Positions 1 through 9,700 of a DNA stretch of 64,000 nucleotides are shown piece by piece. The notes beneath the pieces were generated by a model. That model was not told where the DNA came from, searched no databases, and saw only the letters and a list, made by a program, of their open reading frames with translations. The position numbers and the translations under genes were made by a program. The stretch's first letter is position 1. Each line of letters opens with the position of its first letter. This DNA is from CALFML01 sp044222245 (GTDB lineage Bacteria; Myxococcota_A; Polyangia; Palsa-1104; JAEUJZ01), in the NCBI GenBank assembly GCA_044222245.1, contig JBGANQ010000009.1, positions 62,001 to 126,000 on the forward strand. Direction: 5' to 3'.

Positions 1-1665
1 ATCGTCGAAAACCACGCTGTGCTGCGCCAGTTCCTGCAGAGCACCGGCGTCGTATTCGCCAGCCAGACCGACACCGAGGTGCTGGCGCACCTGATCGCCT
101 ACCACCTGCACGGCGACAAGAGCGGCGGCGGGCGGGCGGCGGCCGGCGGGTCTGCTCCAGTCGGGCATGCCGCGCCGGTGCTGCTCTCCAGCAGCCAGGC
201 CGCGGCGCCGGGGTCGGCCGAGGGCGCGGCCGCCGACGGCGGCGGCCCCAAGCTGGGCCTCCTGGAGGCGGTGCTGGCCGCCCTCGCCGAGGTCGTGGGC
301 ACCTTCGGCATCGCCGTCATCTCGCAGGATTTCCCCGATCGCATCATCGCCGCGCGCCGCGGCAGCCCGCTCCTGGTCGGCATCGGCAAGAACGAGTATG
401 TGGTCGCCTCCGACGCGGCGGCGATCGTCGCCCACACCTCCAACGTCGTTTACCTTGAGGACAACGAGGCGGTCGAGGTCAGCCGCAGCGGCCTGCGCAC
501 CGTGACCCTGGACTCGGTTCCGGTGTCCAAGACGGTCGAGCACATCGCGGTGGCCCTGGATGAGCTGTCGCTGGCCGACTACCCGCACCGCATGCTCAAG
601 GAGATCTTCGAGCAGCCCGAGTCGCTCGCCCTGTGCCTGCGCGGGCGCCTGGATCGCATGGGTCACCGGGTGCTGCTCGGGGGCCTGGAGCGCGTCGAGC
701 GCGAGCTTACCCGCACCCGCCGCTTCATCCTCACCGGCTGCGGCACCGCCTGGCACGCGGCGCTGGTCGGCGAGTACCTGATGGAGGACCTGGCGCGCAT
801 CCACACCGAGGTCGAGATCGCCAGCGAGCTGCGCTACCGTAACCCCCTCATCGACGAGCTGACCACCCTCATCGCGGTGTCGCAGTCGGGTGAGACCGCC
901 GACACCCTGGCGGCGCTGCGCGAGGTGCGCGACAAGGGCGCCCTGGCGCTCGGCGTGGTCAACGTCGTCGGCTCGTCGATCGCCCGCAACACCGACGCCG
1001 GCATCTACCTGCACGTCGGCCCCGAGATCGGCGTCGCCAGCACCAAGGCGTTCACCGCCCAGGTCGCAGTGCTGACCCTGCTCACCCTGTGGATGGGCCG
1101 CCGCCGCCACTTATCCCAAGAGCGCTACAGCGAGCTGCTCGACATGCTGGCCGAGGTCCCGGCCCACATCAAGGCGGTACTCGGGCAGTCCGAGCGCATC
1201 AAGGAGGCGGCCAAGAAGTTCCACCAGAACGAGAACTGGCTGTTCCTGGGCCGCGGCTATCAGTTCCCGGTGGCCCTGGAGGGCGCCCTCAAGCTCAAAG
1301 AAATCAGCTACATCCACGCCGAGGGCCTGTCGGCGGCCGAGATGAAGCACGGTCACATCGCCCTGGTCGTCCCGGGCATGCCAGTGGTGGCGCTGGCGCC
1401 GCAGAACAGCCTGTACGACAAGATGATGAGCAACATCGAAGAGGTCAAGGCGCGCGGCGCCCGCGTCATCGCCATCGGCACCGCCGGCGATACCCACCTG
1501 CGCAAGCTGGCCGATGAGATGTTCGAGATTCCCGTTTTGCCCGAGCCGCTGCAGCCGATGGTCTCGGTCGTACCGCTGCAGCTTCTGGCCTACCATACGG
1601 CAGTGCTCCGCGGCTGCAACGTCGACAAGCCGCGCAACCTCGCCAAGAGCGTCACCGTAGAGTAA
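1..1665 (+). CDS. glmS: Glutamine-fructose-6-phosphate aminotransferase (GlmS), 5' truncated by window edge
   Basis: Makes glucosamine-6-phosphate from fructose-6-phosphate and glutamine, the first step towards UDP-GlcNAc for peptidoglycan and LPS. The frame is open from base 1, starting IVENHAVLRQFL, so the N-terminal Cys of the glutaminase domain lies outside the window. Seen: the end of the glutaminase domain (SQTDTEVLAHLI), then two SIS sugar-isomerase domains with GCGTAWHA, the phosphate-binding SQSGETADT, STKAFTAQ, ALEGALKLKEISYIHAEG and a canonical C-terminal end (NLAKSVTVE). Odd: about 45 residues of Ala/Gly/Ser/Pro-rich sequence (bases about 115-255) are inserted in the glutaminase domain where the family normally runs straight from the HLI...G segment to LLEAV. 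Family assignment is certain; the effect of the insert is unknown. Confidence 0.97.
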   Translation: MVENHAVLRQFLQSTGVVFASQTDTEVLAHLIAYHLHGDKSGGGRAAAGGSAPVGHAAPVLLSSSQAAAPGSAEGAAADGGGPKLGLLEAVLAALAEVVGTFGIAVISQDFPDRIIAARRGSPLLVGIGKNEYVVASDAAAIVAHTSNVVYLEDNEAVEVSRSGLRTVTLDSVPVSKTVEHIAVALDELSLADYPHRMLKEIFEQPESLALCLRGRLDRMGHRVLLGGLERVERELTRTRRFILTGCGTAWHAALVGEYLMEDLARIHTEVEIASELRYRNPLIDELTTLIAVSQSGETADTLAALREVRDKGALALGVVNVVGSSIARNTDAGIYLHVGPEIGVASTKAFTAQVAVLTLLTLWMGRRRHLSQERYSELLDMLAEVPAHIKAVLGQSERIKEAAKKFHQNENWLFLGRGYQFPVALEGALKLKEISYIHAEGLSAAEMKHGHIALVVPGMPVVALAPQNSLYDKMMSNIEEVKARGARVIAIGTAGDTHLRKLADEMFEIPVLPEPLQPMVSVVPLQLLAYHTAVLRGCNVDKPRNLAKSVTVE

Positions 1666-1691
1666 TCCCTGACAAAGGCAAAGGAGCCAAG

Positions 1692-2672
1692 ATGGCACAC
1701 TATCTAGTCACCGGCGGCTGCGGGTTTATCGGCAGCCACCTTGCCGACCTGCTCTTGGCCGGCGGCCACACGGTGCGGGTGCTGGACGACCTGTCGACAG
1801 GCAAGCGCGAGAACCTGTCCCCCCAGGCCGAGCTCATCGTCGGCGACGTCGCCGATCCCGAGAAGGTGGCGCAGGCGATGGCCGGGGTCGCCGGCTGCTT
1901 CCACCTGGCGGCGGTGGCCTCGGTCGATCGCTGTAACCGCGACTGGCTGGGCACCCACCGCACCAACCTCACCGGCACCATCACGATCTTTGACGCCGCG
2001 CGGGCGACCGCGGCGCGGCCGGCGATCCCGGTGGTCTACGCCTCGTCGGCGGCGATCTACGGCGATCAGCCGCTGGCACCGCAGGAGGAGCGGATGGGGC
2101 CGCAGCCGCTGTCCGCCTACGGCGCCGACAAGCTCGGCTGCGAGCTGCACGCCCGCGTCGCCACCCACGTCCACGGGGTGCCGGCGGTGGGCATGCGGTT
2201 CTTCAACGTGTACGGCAAGCGCCAGGATCCCAAGTCGCCCTACTCGGGGGTGATCTCGATCTTCTGCGATCGCCTGCGCCAGGACCTGCCGATCACCGTC
2301 AACGGCGACGGCCAGCAGGTGCGCGACTTCGTCTACGTCGGCGACGTCGTGCGGGCCCTCGAGCTGGCCATGGCGGCGCACGCCCGGCTGCCGGCGGGCA
2401 GCGTGTTCAACGTCTGTACCGGCCGCTCGACCAGCATCCTCATGCTCGCCGACACCATCTCCACCCTGTGGGGGCGCAAGCCGAGCATCGTCCACGGCCC
2501 GGCGCGCGCCGGCGATATCCGCGTCTCGATCGGCAGCCCCGAGCGCGCCGCGGCGGCGCTTGGCTTTGAGGCCAGCACCACCCTGCCCGTTGGCCTTGGA
2601 CGGATGCTGCTCGGCGATCTGCCCGAGCGCCCGCCGCTGGGGCGCCCGAGCGACGCCGCCGCCGCCACCTGA
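1692..2672 (+). CDS. NAD-dependent sugar-nucleotide epimerase/dehydratase (extended SDR)
   Basis: Extended short-chain dehydrogenase of the UDP-glucose 4-epimerase type, 326 residues, normal length for the family. Seen: N-terminal Rossmann motif GGCGFIGSH, an acidic residue ending beta-2 (VLDDLSTG), the catalytic Ser region (YASSAAIYG), the YxxxK pair (YGADK), and MRFFNVYGKRQDPKSPYSGVIS, typical of GalE/WbpP-like epimerases. It begins 27 bp after glmS with the Shine-Dalgarno AAAGGAG before ATG, so the two probably share a transcript supplying UDP-amino-sugar precursors. Substrate (UDP-Glc, UDP-GlcNAc or other) cannot be decided from sequence alone. Confidence 0.9.
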   Translation: MAHYLVTGGCGFIGSHLADLLLAGGHTVRVLDDLSTGKRENLSPQAELIVGDVADPEKVAQAMAGVAGCFHLAAVASVDRCNRDWLGTHRTNLTGTITIFDAARATAARPAIPVVYASSAAIYGDQPLAPQEERMGPQPLSAYGADKLGCELHARVATHVHGVPAVGMRFFNVYGKRQDPKSPYSGVISIFCDRLRQDLPITVNGDGQQVRDFVYVGDVVRALELAMAAHARLPAGSVFNVCTGRSTSILMLADTISTLWGRKPSIVHGPARAGDIRVSIGSPERAAAALGFEASTTLPVGLGRMLLGDLPERPPLGRPSDAAAAT

Positions 2673-2686
2673 GCTACCTCGCGCTC

Positions 2687-2714
2687 GCGATCGGCGATCG
2701 GCGATCGGCGATCG
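2687..2714. repeat. Four tandem copies of the 7-mer GCGATCG
   Basis: GCGATCG repeated head to tail four times just after the epimerase gene, in the 454-bp gap before the next CDS. Each junction contains GATC and CGATCG. No gene was found in the rest of the gap; the only other structure is the inverted repeat at 2824-2883. Confidence 0.8.
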
Positions 2715-2823
2715 CTGCTTAGCGCTCGCCAGGCGCCTCCCTCCTGTTCCCTTCCTCCGCCCTCCCAGCCGATTTGCTCAGTCCTTCCGCGCCCCTACAG
2801 CGGGATTCCCCTTGCCTGGACAC

Positions 2824-2883
2824 ATGTCGCTAGGGGCACGGAGGTGTGTCCCGAGGGACATGTGCGTATGCCCCTGAGGACAT
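2824..2883. other. Imperfect long inverted repeat with nested hairpin
   Basis: ATGTCGCTAGGGGCA (2824-2838) pairs imperfectly with TGCCCCTGAGGACAT (2869-2883). The loop contains a second palindrome, TGTCC-CGAG-GGACA, around 2847-2860. Variants of ACATGT or ACATATGT recur three times. It sits about 240 bp upstream of the GH114-type gene, so it could be a terminator for the upstream operon or an operator. There is no T-tract, which weakens the terminator reading. Confidence 0.45.
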
Positions 2884-3126
2884 ATGTATGCGCCCCGGAT
2901 GACAAAAAAAAGTTACAAAAAAATTCGGGAATATTTCCCAGCGACTACGTAACACCGACGCTGATGTGGGATGGCTCGGGCGTAAATGCAGCCGATACGC
3001 TCAAGACATCCAGCGCAGGTCGTCTGGAGAAGAAAAAAGCGCCGAGTAACCAGCCGGGAGAAGTGAATGACGCGACGAGAGCTCGACTGCCCCATGACAG
3101 CACGCAACTCGCATGAAGGAGTTTCA

Positions 3127-4521
3127 ATGCAGACGCTACGTACTGTTCACACCACCGAAGTTCAGATGGTGGGCGGCCGCCCGGCTTTTGTCGGCGTACT
3201 GCATATGACCCTGTTTGCCGCGACGCTGTTTGCCTGTGGTACTCCGGAGATTGACAGCACCACCGACGCCCTGGAAGCGGTGGCGGTCGAGCAGAGCGCG
3301 GTCGCCGCGCAGAGCCGCCTTTATCCGACCCGCATCGTCCTGCAGAGCGGTCAGGTCAGCCCGCAGCCGCTGACGGTGCTGGCGGCGCAGGATCAGTCGG
3401 GAACTGTGGACACCTGGAGCAACTATCTGGAGTTCTCGCCGGGCACCGACCTGCAGGCGACCTTCACCTTCACCCTGCCGGCGGCGGTGGCCCCGGACCA
3501 GCTGGCAAGCCTTACCCTGCTCGGCAACTACAAGGGGCAGGCCAAGTCGCGCCAGAGCTGGAGCTTCCAGCTCTATGATGTGGCCCGCGCGCGCTGGGTC
3601 ACCATCGGCGACAACCAGGCCGCCAAGAGCTGGGTGTGGAGCCCGCTGGCCTTTGTGCCCACCGGCACCGCGGCGAACTTCGTCGGCGCCAACCGCGAGC
3701 TCAGCCTGCGCTTTACGACCAAGACGGCGGTGGATAACTGCGACCTCGACTACCTCGCGCTCAGCTACACCACCAGCGGGACGACGACCCCGCCGCCGCC
3801 GCCGGCCCCCACCGGGGCGGTCTGGATTCCCAAGCCGGGAACGAGCTGGCAGATTCAGTTCGCCGGAACCCTGGACACCTCGGTGAGCGTCAAGGCGTTC
3901 GATCTGGATCTGTTTGGCACTCCCAAGGCGACGATCGATCAGCTCCACGCCCGCGGGACCCGGGTCATCTGCTACTTCAGCGGCGGCAGCTCCGAGTCGT
4001 ACCGCCCCGACTTTGGCACCTTCCCAAGCAGCGTGCTCGGCTCGACCCTGGGCGGCTATCCCGATGAGCGCTGGCTCGACGTACGGCAGCTGTCGGTCCT
4101 GGGTCCGATCATGACCGCGCGCATGGATCTGGCGGTGCAGAAGGGCTGCGACGCGGTGGATGTCGACAACATGGACGGCTACACCAATCGCTCTGGCTTC
4201 TCGATCTCGTATGCCCAGCAGCTGACCTACAACAACTTCATCGCCGCCGAGGCGCACAAGCGCGGCCTGTCGATTGGCCTGAAGAACGATCTTTTGCAGA
4301 TCAAAGACCTCGTCGACACTTATGACTTCGCGATCAACGAGCAGTGCCTGGAGTACTCCGAGTGCTACTACATGCAGCCGTTCATCGATCGCAATAAGGC
4401 CGTGTTCGCGATCTCCTACTCCGGCTCGCAGTCGAGCGTCTGCTCGCAGGCTAACCCCCTGAACTTCGACATGCTGCTCAAGAACTACTCCCTGGACAGC
4501 TACCGGGTCGCCTGCCGCTAG
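3127..4521 (+). CDS. Secreted lipoprotein with GH114-type (endo-alpha-1,4-polygalactosaminidase-like) domain
   Basis: Start chosen at the ATG preceded by GAAGGAG (3115-3121); a longer frame from 3067 has no ribosome binding site. The N-terminus has a hydrophobic segment ending in the lipobox LFAC, so the mature protein is probably a lipoprotein. Residues about 60-215 form a beta-rich region, followed by a Thr/Pro linker (TTTPPPPPAPTGAVW). The C-terminal 225 residues look like glycoside hydrolase family 114 / TM1410-type TIM barrel: VWIPKPGTSWQIQF, YFSGGSSESYRPDF, DAVDVDNMDGY, GLSIGLKNDL and FAINEQC. Family knowledge suggests hydrolysis of galactosaminoglycans, perhaps of an exopolysaccharide matrix. 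The beta-rich N-terminal domain is unassigned. Confidence 0.85.
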   Translation: MQTLRTVHTTEVQMVGGRPAFVGVLHMTLFAATLFACGTPEIDSTTDALEAVAVEQSAVAAQSRLYPTRIVLQSGQVSPQPLTVLAAQDQSGTVDTWSNYLEFSPGTDLQATFTFTLPAAVAPDQLASLTLLGNYKGQAKSRQSWSFQLYDVARARWVTIGDNQAAKSWVWSPLAFVPTGTAANFVGANRELSLRFTTKTAVDNCDLDYLALSYTTSGTTTPPPPPAPTGAVWIPKPGTSWQIQFAGTLDTSVSVKAFDLDLFGTPKATIDQLHARGTRVICYFSGGSSESYRPDFGTFPSSVLGSTLGGYPDERWLDVRQLSVLGPIMTARMDLAVQKGCDAVDVDNMDGYTNRSGFSISYAQQLTYNNFIAAEAHKRGLSIGLKNDLLQIKDLVDTYDFAINEQCLEYSECYYMQPFIDRNKAVFAISYSGSQSSVCSQANPLNFDMLLKNYSLDSYRVACR

Positions 4522-4938
4522 GGCGCCCCCGCCCCTGCCGAAAGCTCTGCGCGGTGCCTTGGCTGTAGTCAGTGTGGACAGAAGCTCCCCTCCTTCCTGC
4601 GTAGCCAGAATTAGCAGAGTTCATGCCAGACCAAAGTGCGCAGGAATTGCGCGCCGGTGGCGAAAACCACCAGTCTTCATCGCGGCTCGGCGTCCGCACC
4701 TGGGTGAGTCCTGGGGGCTCACCGTGTCATACCGGCACAGCCCAGGCGGCGACAGGCGAGGCTTTGGCCAAGCTCGCGCGGCTTTCTGTCGGACTCCCGA
4801 CTCGGGTGAAGTCATTCCTGCTCCCGTGTGGGTGTAAGTCCCTGAGCTCCGCCTTGATCTGGTCAAGCACTTCAAAATATAGTGAGGGAGGACTTCCGCG
4901 GGCGAGGCTTGGTCCTGCAGCCAGAAAGGGAAGCCTGC
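4522..4938. other. Intergenic, no gene recognised
   Basis: 417 bp without a supportable CDS. Small dyads are visible: GGTGAG (4701-4706) with CTCACC (4716-4721), and CCCGA-C-TCGGG (4797-4807). No convincing -35/-10 or -24/-12 promoter was found. The short ORFs here have no ribosome binding site and no recognisable composition. Confidence 0.5.
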
Positions 4939-5553
4939 ATGAACGAGTTCATCCCCCGCAGCGACCCCCAGCTGTGCCTCTGGCTCGATAACTACAGCAA
5001 ACGCCTCGCGATCTACGGAGCCCGGTTCGGCCTCACCGCGGAGGAAATCGCCGCCCAGCAGAAGTGGTGCGCCGAGCTCACCGAAGCGATAAAGACCGAT
5101 GATCAAAAACATAAGGAGTGGCGGGCCGCCGTCAAGGTGACGCGCGAGGTGAAAAAGTCGTCGCTGTCGGCGGTGCGGGCGATGATCGAGCGCCTCAAGC
5201 ACCTGCCCGGCTGGACGCCGAACATCGGCCAGGCGATGGGCGTGGTCAAGCGGCCGCCGCCGCCTATGCCGATAGACGCGGTCAAGCCGCGCCTGCAGGT
5301 GGTGACCGAGGGGGGGCAGGTGAAGCTCAAGTTCACCCGGCGACCGCTCGATGGGATTAACGTCTATATGCGCCGCCGAGGCGAGGCGCAGTGGCGCCTG
5401 CTGGCGCGCGCCACCCGCTCGCCGTTTGTCGATAACACCGCCCTGCAGCGCGAAAATACCTCAGAGATTCGCGAGTATCGGGCGATGGGAGTGCGCAAGG
5501 ATCAGGAAGTCGGCCAGCCGAGCGACGTCGTGGTCGCCGTCGTCGGTGCCTAG
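4939..5553 (+). CDS. Conserved hypothetical protein with fibronectin-III-like C-terminus
   Basis: 204 residues from the ATG at 4939 (MNEFIPRSDPQL), which has AAAGGGA 8 bp upstream; the longer GTG-started frame from 4882 is less likely. The N-terminal half is helical and charged (residues about 1-90), with a Pro/Val-rich middle. The last 85 residues (VTEGGQVKLKFTRRPLDGINVYMRR...YRAMGVRKDQEVGQPSDVV) have the alternation and layout of a fibronectin type III-like beta sandwich. No signal peptide or TM segment. The function is not recognised; cytoplasmic location is inferred from the missing signal. Confidence 0.75.
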   Translation: MNEFIPRSDPQLCLWLDNYSKRLAIYGARFGLTAEEIAAQQKWCAELTEAIKTDDQKHKEWRAAVKVTREVKKSSLSAVRAMIERLKHLPGWTPNIGQAMGVVKRPPPPMPIDAVKPRLQVVTEGGQVKLKFTRRPLDGINVYMRRRGEAQWRLLARATRSPFVDNTALQRENTSEIREYRAMGVRKDQEVGQPSDVVVAVVGA

Positions 5554-5605
5554 CCCCCCGCCGCCACCGTCGGCCCGGCGCCGCCGCACCTTCCGCTGCT
5601 GCGCT

Positions 5606-5621
5606 TGGCATGTCCCCTGCA
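5606..5621 (+). promoter_or_regulatory. Probable sigma-54 promoter (-24/-12)
   Basis: TGGCATGTCCCCTGCA matches the consensus TGGCAC-N5-TTGCW with the invariant GG and GC correctly spaced. The -12 element is CTGC rather than TTGC, so this is the weakest of the five candidates in the window. It lies 138 bp upstream of the start at 5759, so a sizeable leader is implied. Confidence 0.5.
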
Positions 5622-5758
5622 TTGCTGACAAGTCAGGTTCCTGAGAGCTTAATTAGAGGCGCTGGGTGCTTAGCTACTCGGTTCTGCGCGGCTCCATCCA
5701 GCTTCTCTCTAGTTTCCGGGACTAGTTTTGTGACCGGCTTTGGTGAAAGGGGGGGACC

Positions 5759-6784
5759 ATGTCCCAAGAAGAAAATACTACTTGTGTCCTGGCTACTGAG
5801 GACGCCGATCGCTACCTCGAGCGAGTCAGCGAGTTTATCCGCGCGGCGCGCCTGAACGCGCAGTTCCCGCCGGCGCAGCGGCTGCTCGGCTACCTGACCG
5901 CGATGCACTCGCGCACCCACGACGGGCTCTACCCCCGGCTGAGCGTGGACGCCGAGTCGGGGCTGCCCGCGCCCAAGGAGTGCCTGCGGGTCAAGCTCGA
6001 CGCCGCGCTGGCCGCCACCATCAGCTCGGCGACGCCCAGTCACCTGGGCTCGAGCCGGCCGCTCTTGCACAACGTCCAGCGCGCCCACCAGCTGTATCGC
6101 GCTCGGCTGCGCGCGCAGGGTCTTTTGCCGCTGGACGCGATGCGCGTCGACCTGCAGCGCATCGACTACGATCGCGGCACGATCTCGGCGCGGGTCATCC
6201 TCGACAAGGTGGATGAGAACAACCTGTACATGCGCTGCACGGTCGAGATGTCGCAGCGCGTGCCCGCCCTGGAGTCGCACCAGATGTTGTCGCTGCGCGG
6301 CCAGGACGTCGCGGCCAGCCCCGAGCTTGTCGCCCGCATGTCCGAGCTGGCATCGCTCGACGCCGAATATACGCTGATCGAGCTGTCGGCGGTGCCGGGC
6401 GTCACCGTGCACCGGGTCTCGCGCGCCACCATCGGCCCCTGCTTCCTGGCCGAGCTGCCGCGGACGCCGCCGCTCGGCGCGCTTTTGGCGGGTCGGCGCG
6501 GCGCGATCGCCACCTTCGGCCTGGATGTGGCGGCGCGCGATCTGCTGAGCAGCGGCAACAACGATCCGCTGCCCAGCCCGCGGCGCGACAACATGCCGGT
6601 CGAGCTGCGCGCCGAGTACGAGCGCGCCCGCATCCGCCTTGACTACCGGGTGTACCGCGACCGCAAGTTCGTCACCGATCTGGCGACCCAGCCGGCGCTG
6701 GAAGAGCTGTGTAAGACCGCCGGCACGCGCAACATCATCTACGCGGCGGCGCCGATCGGGGCCCGACTTGAGGCGTGGGCATGA
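5759..6784 (+). CDS. Hypothetical protein, first gene of coupled pair with the giant GHKL protein
   Basis: 341 residues from the ATG at 5759, behind the purine-rich GAAAGGGGGGGACC. It is soluble, with no signal peptide or TM helix; the N-terminal region is helical (EDADRYLERVSEFIRAARL). No family was recognised. Its stop overlaps the ATG of the next gene in an ATGA (6781-6784), so the two products are probably made together and may act together. The C-terminal 60 residues (RRDNMPVELRAEYERARIRLDYRVYRDRKFV) are highly charged. The partner gene suggests a role around an HSP90-like ATPase, but that is inference from context only. Confidence 0.8.
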   Translation: MSQEENTTCVLATEDADRYLERVSEFIRAARLNAQFPPAQRLLGYLTAMHSRTHDGLYPRLSVDAESGLPAPKECLRVKLDAALAATISSATPSHLGSSRPLLHNVQRAHQLYRARLRAQGLLPLDAMRVDLQRIDYDRGTISARVILDKVDENNLYMRCTVEMSQRVPALESHQMLSLRGQDVAASPELVARMSELASLDAEYTLIELSAVPGVTVHRVSRATIGPCFLAELPRTPPLGALLAGRRGAIATFGLDVAARDLLSSGNNDPLPSPRRDNMPVELRAEYERARIRLDYRVYRDRKFVTDLATQPALEELCKTAGTRNIIYAAAPIGARLEAWA

Positions 6785-9700
6785 GTGAGCCGGATTTCCA
6801 GGAAGACCTGGCCATAGACGATGTGCTCGAGCAGCTGGTAAGTCAGTTCAGCGATCCGTTCTGCTTCCTGCGCGAGCTGGTGCAGAACGCGATCGACGCC
6901 GGCAGCACCAAAGTAGACGTCACCTGCACGTTCGAAGATGACAGCCCGCTGCTCGCGGCGACCGCCGGCAGCAAGGGCAGTAACCACGGCCAGGCCGCCG
7001 AGCTCGGCACCGCGATCATCCGCATCGTCGACTTCGGCGAGGGCATGGACGGCCACATCATCGACACCCGCCTCACTCGCCTGTTCAGCTCGGACAAGGA
7101 GGGCGATCGGACCAAGATCGGCAAGTTCGGCACCGGCTTCATCTCGGTGTTCGCAATCCAGCCGGACGCGGTGTGCGTCGACACCGGGCGCTACGGCGAG
7201 AGCTGGCGGCTGGTGTTCCAGCCCGATCGGACCTTTACCCGCATCCGCCTCAGCGAGCCGGTGGACGGCACCACGGTGCGGCTGTTTAAGACCATGCAGC
7301 GCGGTCAGTTCGAGACGCTGGCGCGGCGGGTGCGGCGGGTGCTTGTACGCGACTGCCCACACGTCGAGGTGGCGCTGCGCTACCAGGGCGAGCTACTCAG
7401 CCGACCGCTCGGGCCCGAGGCCTTGGAGTCGCCGGTCAAGACCGTGGTGAAGGCCCACGGGGCGACGATCGTCGTCGGCTTCACGCCGCCCGGGGCGCCG
7501 GCGCGGGCCACCCTGTACGGGCGCGGGCTGACGCTGTTGTCGCGGCCCTCCGAGCTCGCCGGCATCTCCTACAAGATTGACTCGCCGGCGCTGGAGCACA
7601 CGCACGGCCGCGACAGCGTGCTGCGCGGGGAGCACTACCAGGCCCTCATGGACACCGTGAAGTCGGTGGCCGGCGGGCAGCTGCTGGAAGAGCTGTTCGC
7701 CCGCCTGGAAAAGGGACTGCAAGAGCCGCACCCCGAAGAGCGCGCGGCGGAGCTTGGCGCGTGGCAGCGCTGCGTCGCCGACCTGCTGCGGCGCGGCGCC
7801 ACCCTGCCCGAGACCTGCGCCCAGCGGGTGGTGGCGTGCTCGCCGCAGGGCGAGCTGTATACGCTGCTCGCCTGCCAGGACGCGGCGCGCGCCCACCGGC
7901 TCTACAGCGCCGCCGAGCCCTCGCCGCTCGCCGCCGCCGCCGCCGCCGCCGGCGAGCTGGTCCTTTCCGACTGGCAGTCGGCGCTCCTGGTCGCCCTGGG
8001 CAGCGGCGAGCCGCCGCGGCTGGAGCGGTCGCTGGTGCTGCCGCTGCCGCTTTTGCAGCGGGAGATGGACGAGAACCGCTGGGCCGGCGCCGAGGCGCTG
8101 CGCACCGCCACCCTCATGCTGGTGCGCGCCGCCGAGGCGCCGGTGGCGGCGGTGGAGCTCGGCAGCCTGTCCTACCCCGGCTCGGGCGCCGCTGAGCTGC
8201 CCTGCATCGTGCAGGCGCAGCCGTTCGCGGTCAGCCGGCTCGCCGACGCCCAGCCCAAGGATCAGCGCTGGCCGGAGCCCGGCGATGAGAAGGGCGAGCT
8301 GGCGCGCAGCACCTGGGTGCTCAACGCCGATCACCCAAGCTTCCACAGCCTGCTGCCGCTCGCCGAGAGCGAGCCCGAGCTGTGCGCCTACTTCCTGACC
8401 AAGCTGTGCCTGCTCGGCAGCCCCCAGCTCGGCGAGCTGAACGTGCGGCTGCTGACGCTGGCGCTAGAGCAGCGCGGCCAGCGCGAGGAGGCGCCGCTGG
8501 TCGCCCGCCAGCGCCTGCTCACCTCACTCACCCAGATTGACGGCGAGATCATCTCGTCGGGCTCGTTCACCATCGATCCGCAGCGGGTGCGCGACAAGCT
8601 GCGCCGCGCCCGTTTCGCTAACCCCCTGCGCTATGTCTTGGAGCTCGTGCAGGCGGCGTCCCTCAAGGGCGCCACCCACGTCGAGTTCCGCTTCAGCGCC
8701 GATGAGATGCAGCTGCGCTTCAACGGCGAGCCGTTTACCGCAAGCGACTTCGAGCAGCTCTACTCCTCGCTGCTGCACAGCGGCGAAGGCCGCGACGGGC
8801 AGGCGTGCAAGCTGCTGTCCCTGGGCCTGTGCGCCGCGCTGCAGCTCGATCCGGCGGTGATCCACGTCGAGAGCGGCGACTGTTTTGTCGAGCTGCGCCC
8901 CGGCCAGCCCGACCGCCTGGGGACGCTGCCGGCGCGGGTGCCGCTCACCCAGGTCCGCGTCCGTCAGCGCCTCGGCCTCGGGCTGCTCAAGCGCTATGTA
9001 GATCACCTGGGCGGCCACCTCACCGAGGAGCTGCTGCTGCAGGAGCGCTGCCACCACGCCTGCATGGCCATCGAGCTCGATGGGCGAATCATCTCGCAGG
9101 GCCACACCTTCCCCAACGTGCTGTTCGCCCGCACCTTCAGCACCGACGGGGTCTCTGGGACGGTGGCGATCCTGCCGCTGCCGGCGACGCCCCCCGACAG
9201 CGGCGTGCAGCTGGCGCCGGCGGCGGTGCTCAGCTCGTCTTTTCTCCGGCTCATCAAGAACGGGGTCTGGGTCGACACCCAGCTGCCGATCGAGCTGCTG
9301 CCGGGGTTCTCGGCGCTGGCCGAGAGCTCGGCGTATCGGCTGGATCTGGCGCGCGAGCACGTGGTGCAGGACCTGCAATACGCGGCGGCCCTGCGCGCCG
9401 TGGCGGCGGCGCAGGTCGAGCTGCTGGCGGCGCTGTGCGACCGCTCGGCGCAGGGTCCGTTCATGGACGTCGGGCACCTGCGGGCGCTGCTGCGCGGGCT
9501 GCTGTCGCGCCTGGGCGGGCTGGCGCCGCTGCTGCGCTGGGCGCAGCTGCCGCTGGAGCCGCTGCCGTCCGAGATCGTGACCGAAGGCAGCTCGCTGTGG
9601 CCGCTGCAGGTGGAAAAGGGCGCGGCCCTGCTCGATGTGCCGATCTTCTACACGACCCTGGGCGACATGGTGTCGCTGCGCGTCATTCTGGCCGATCTGG

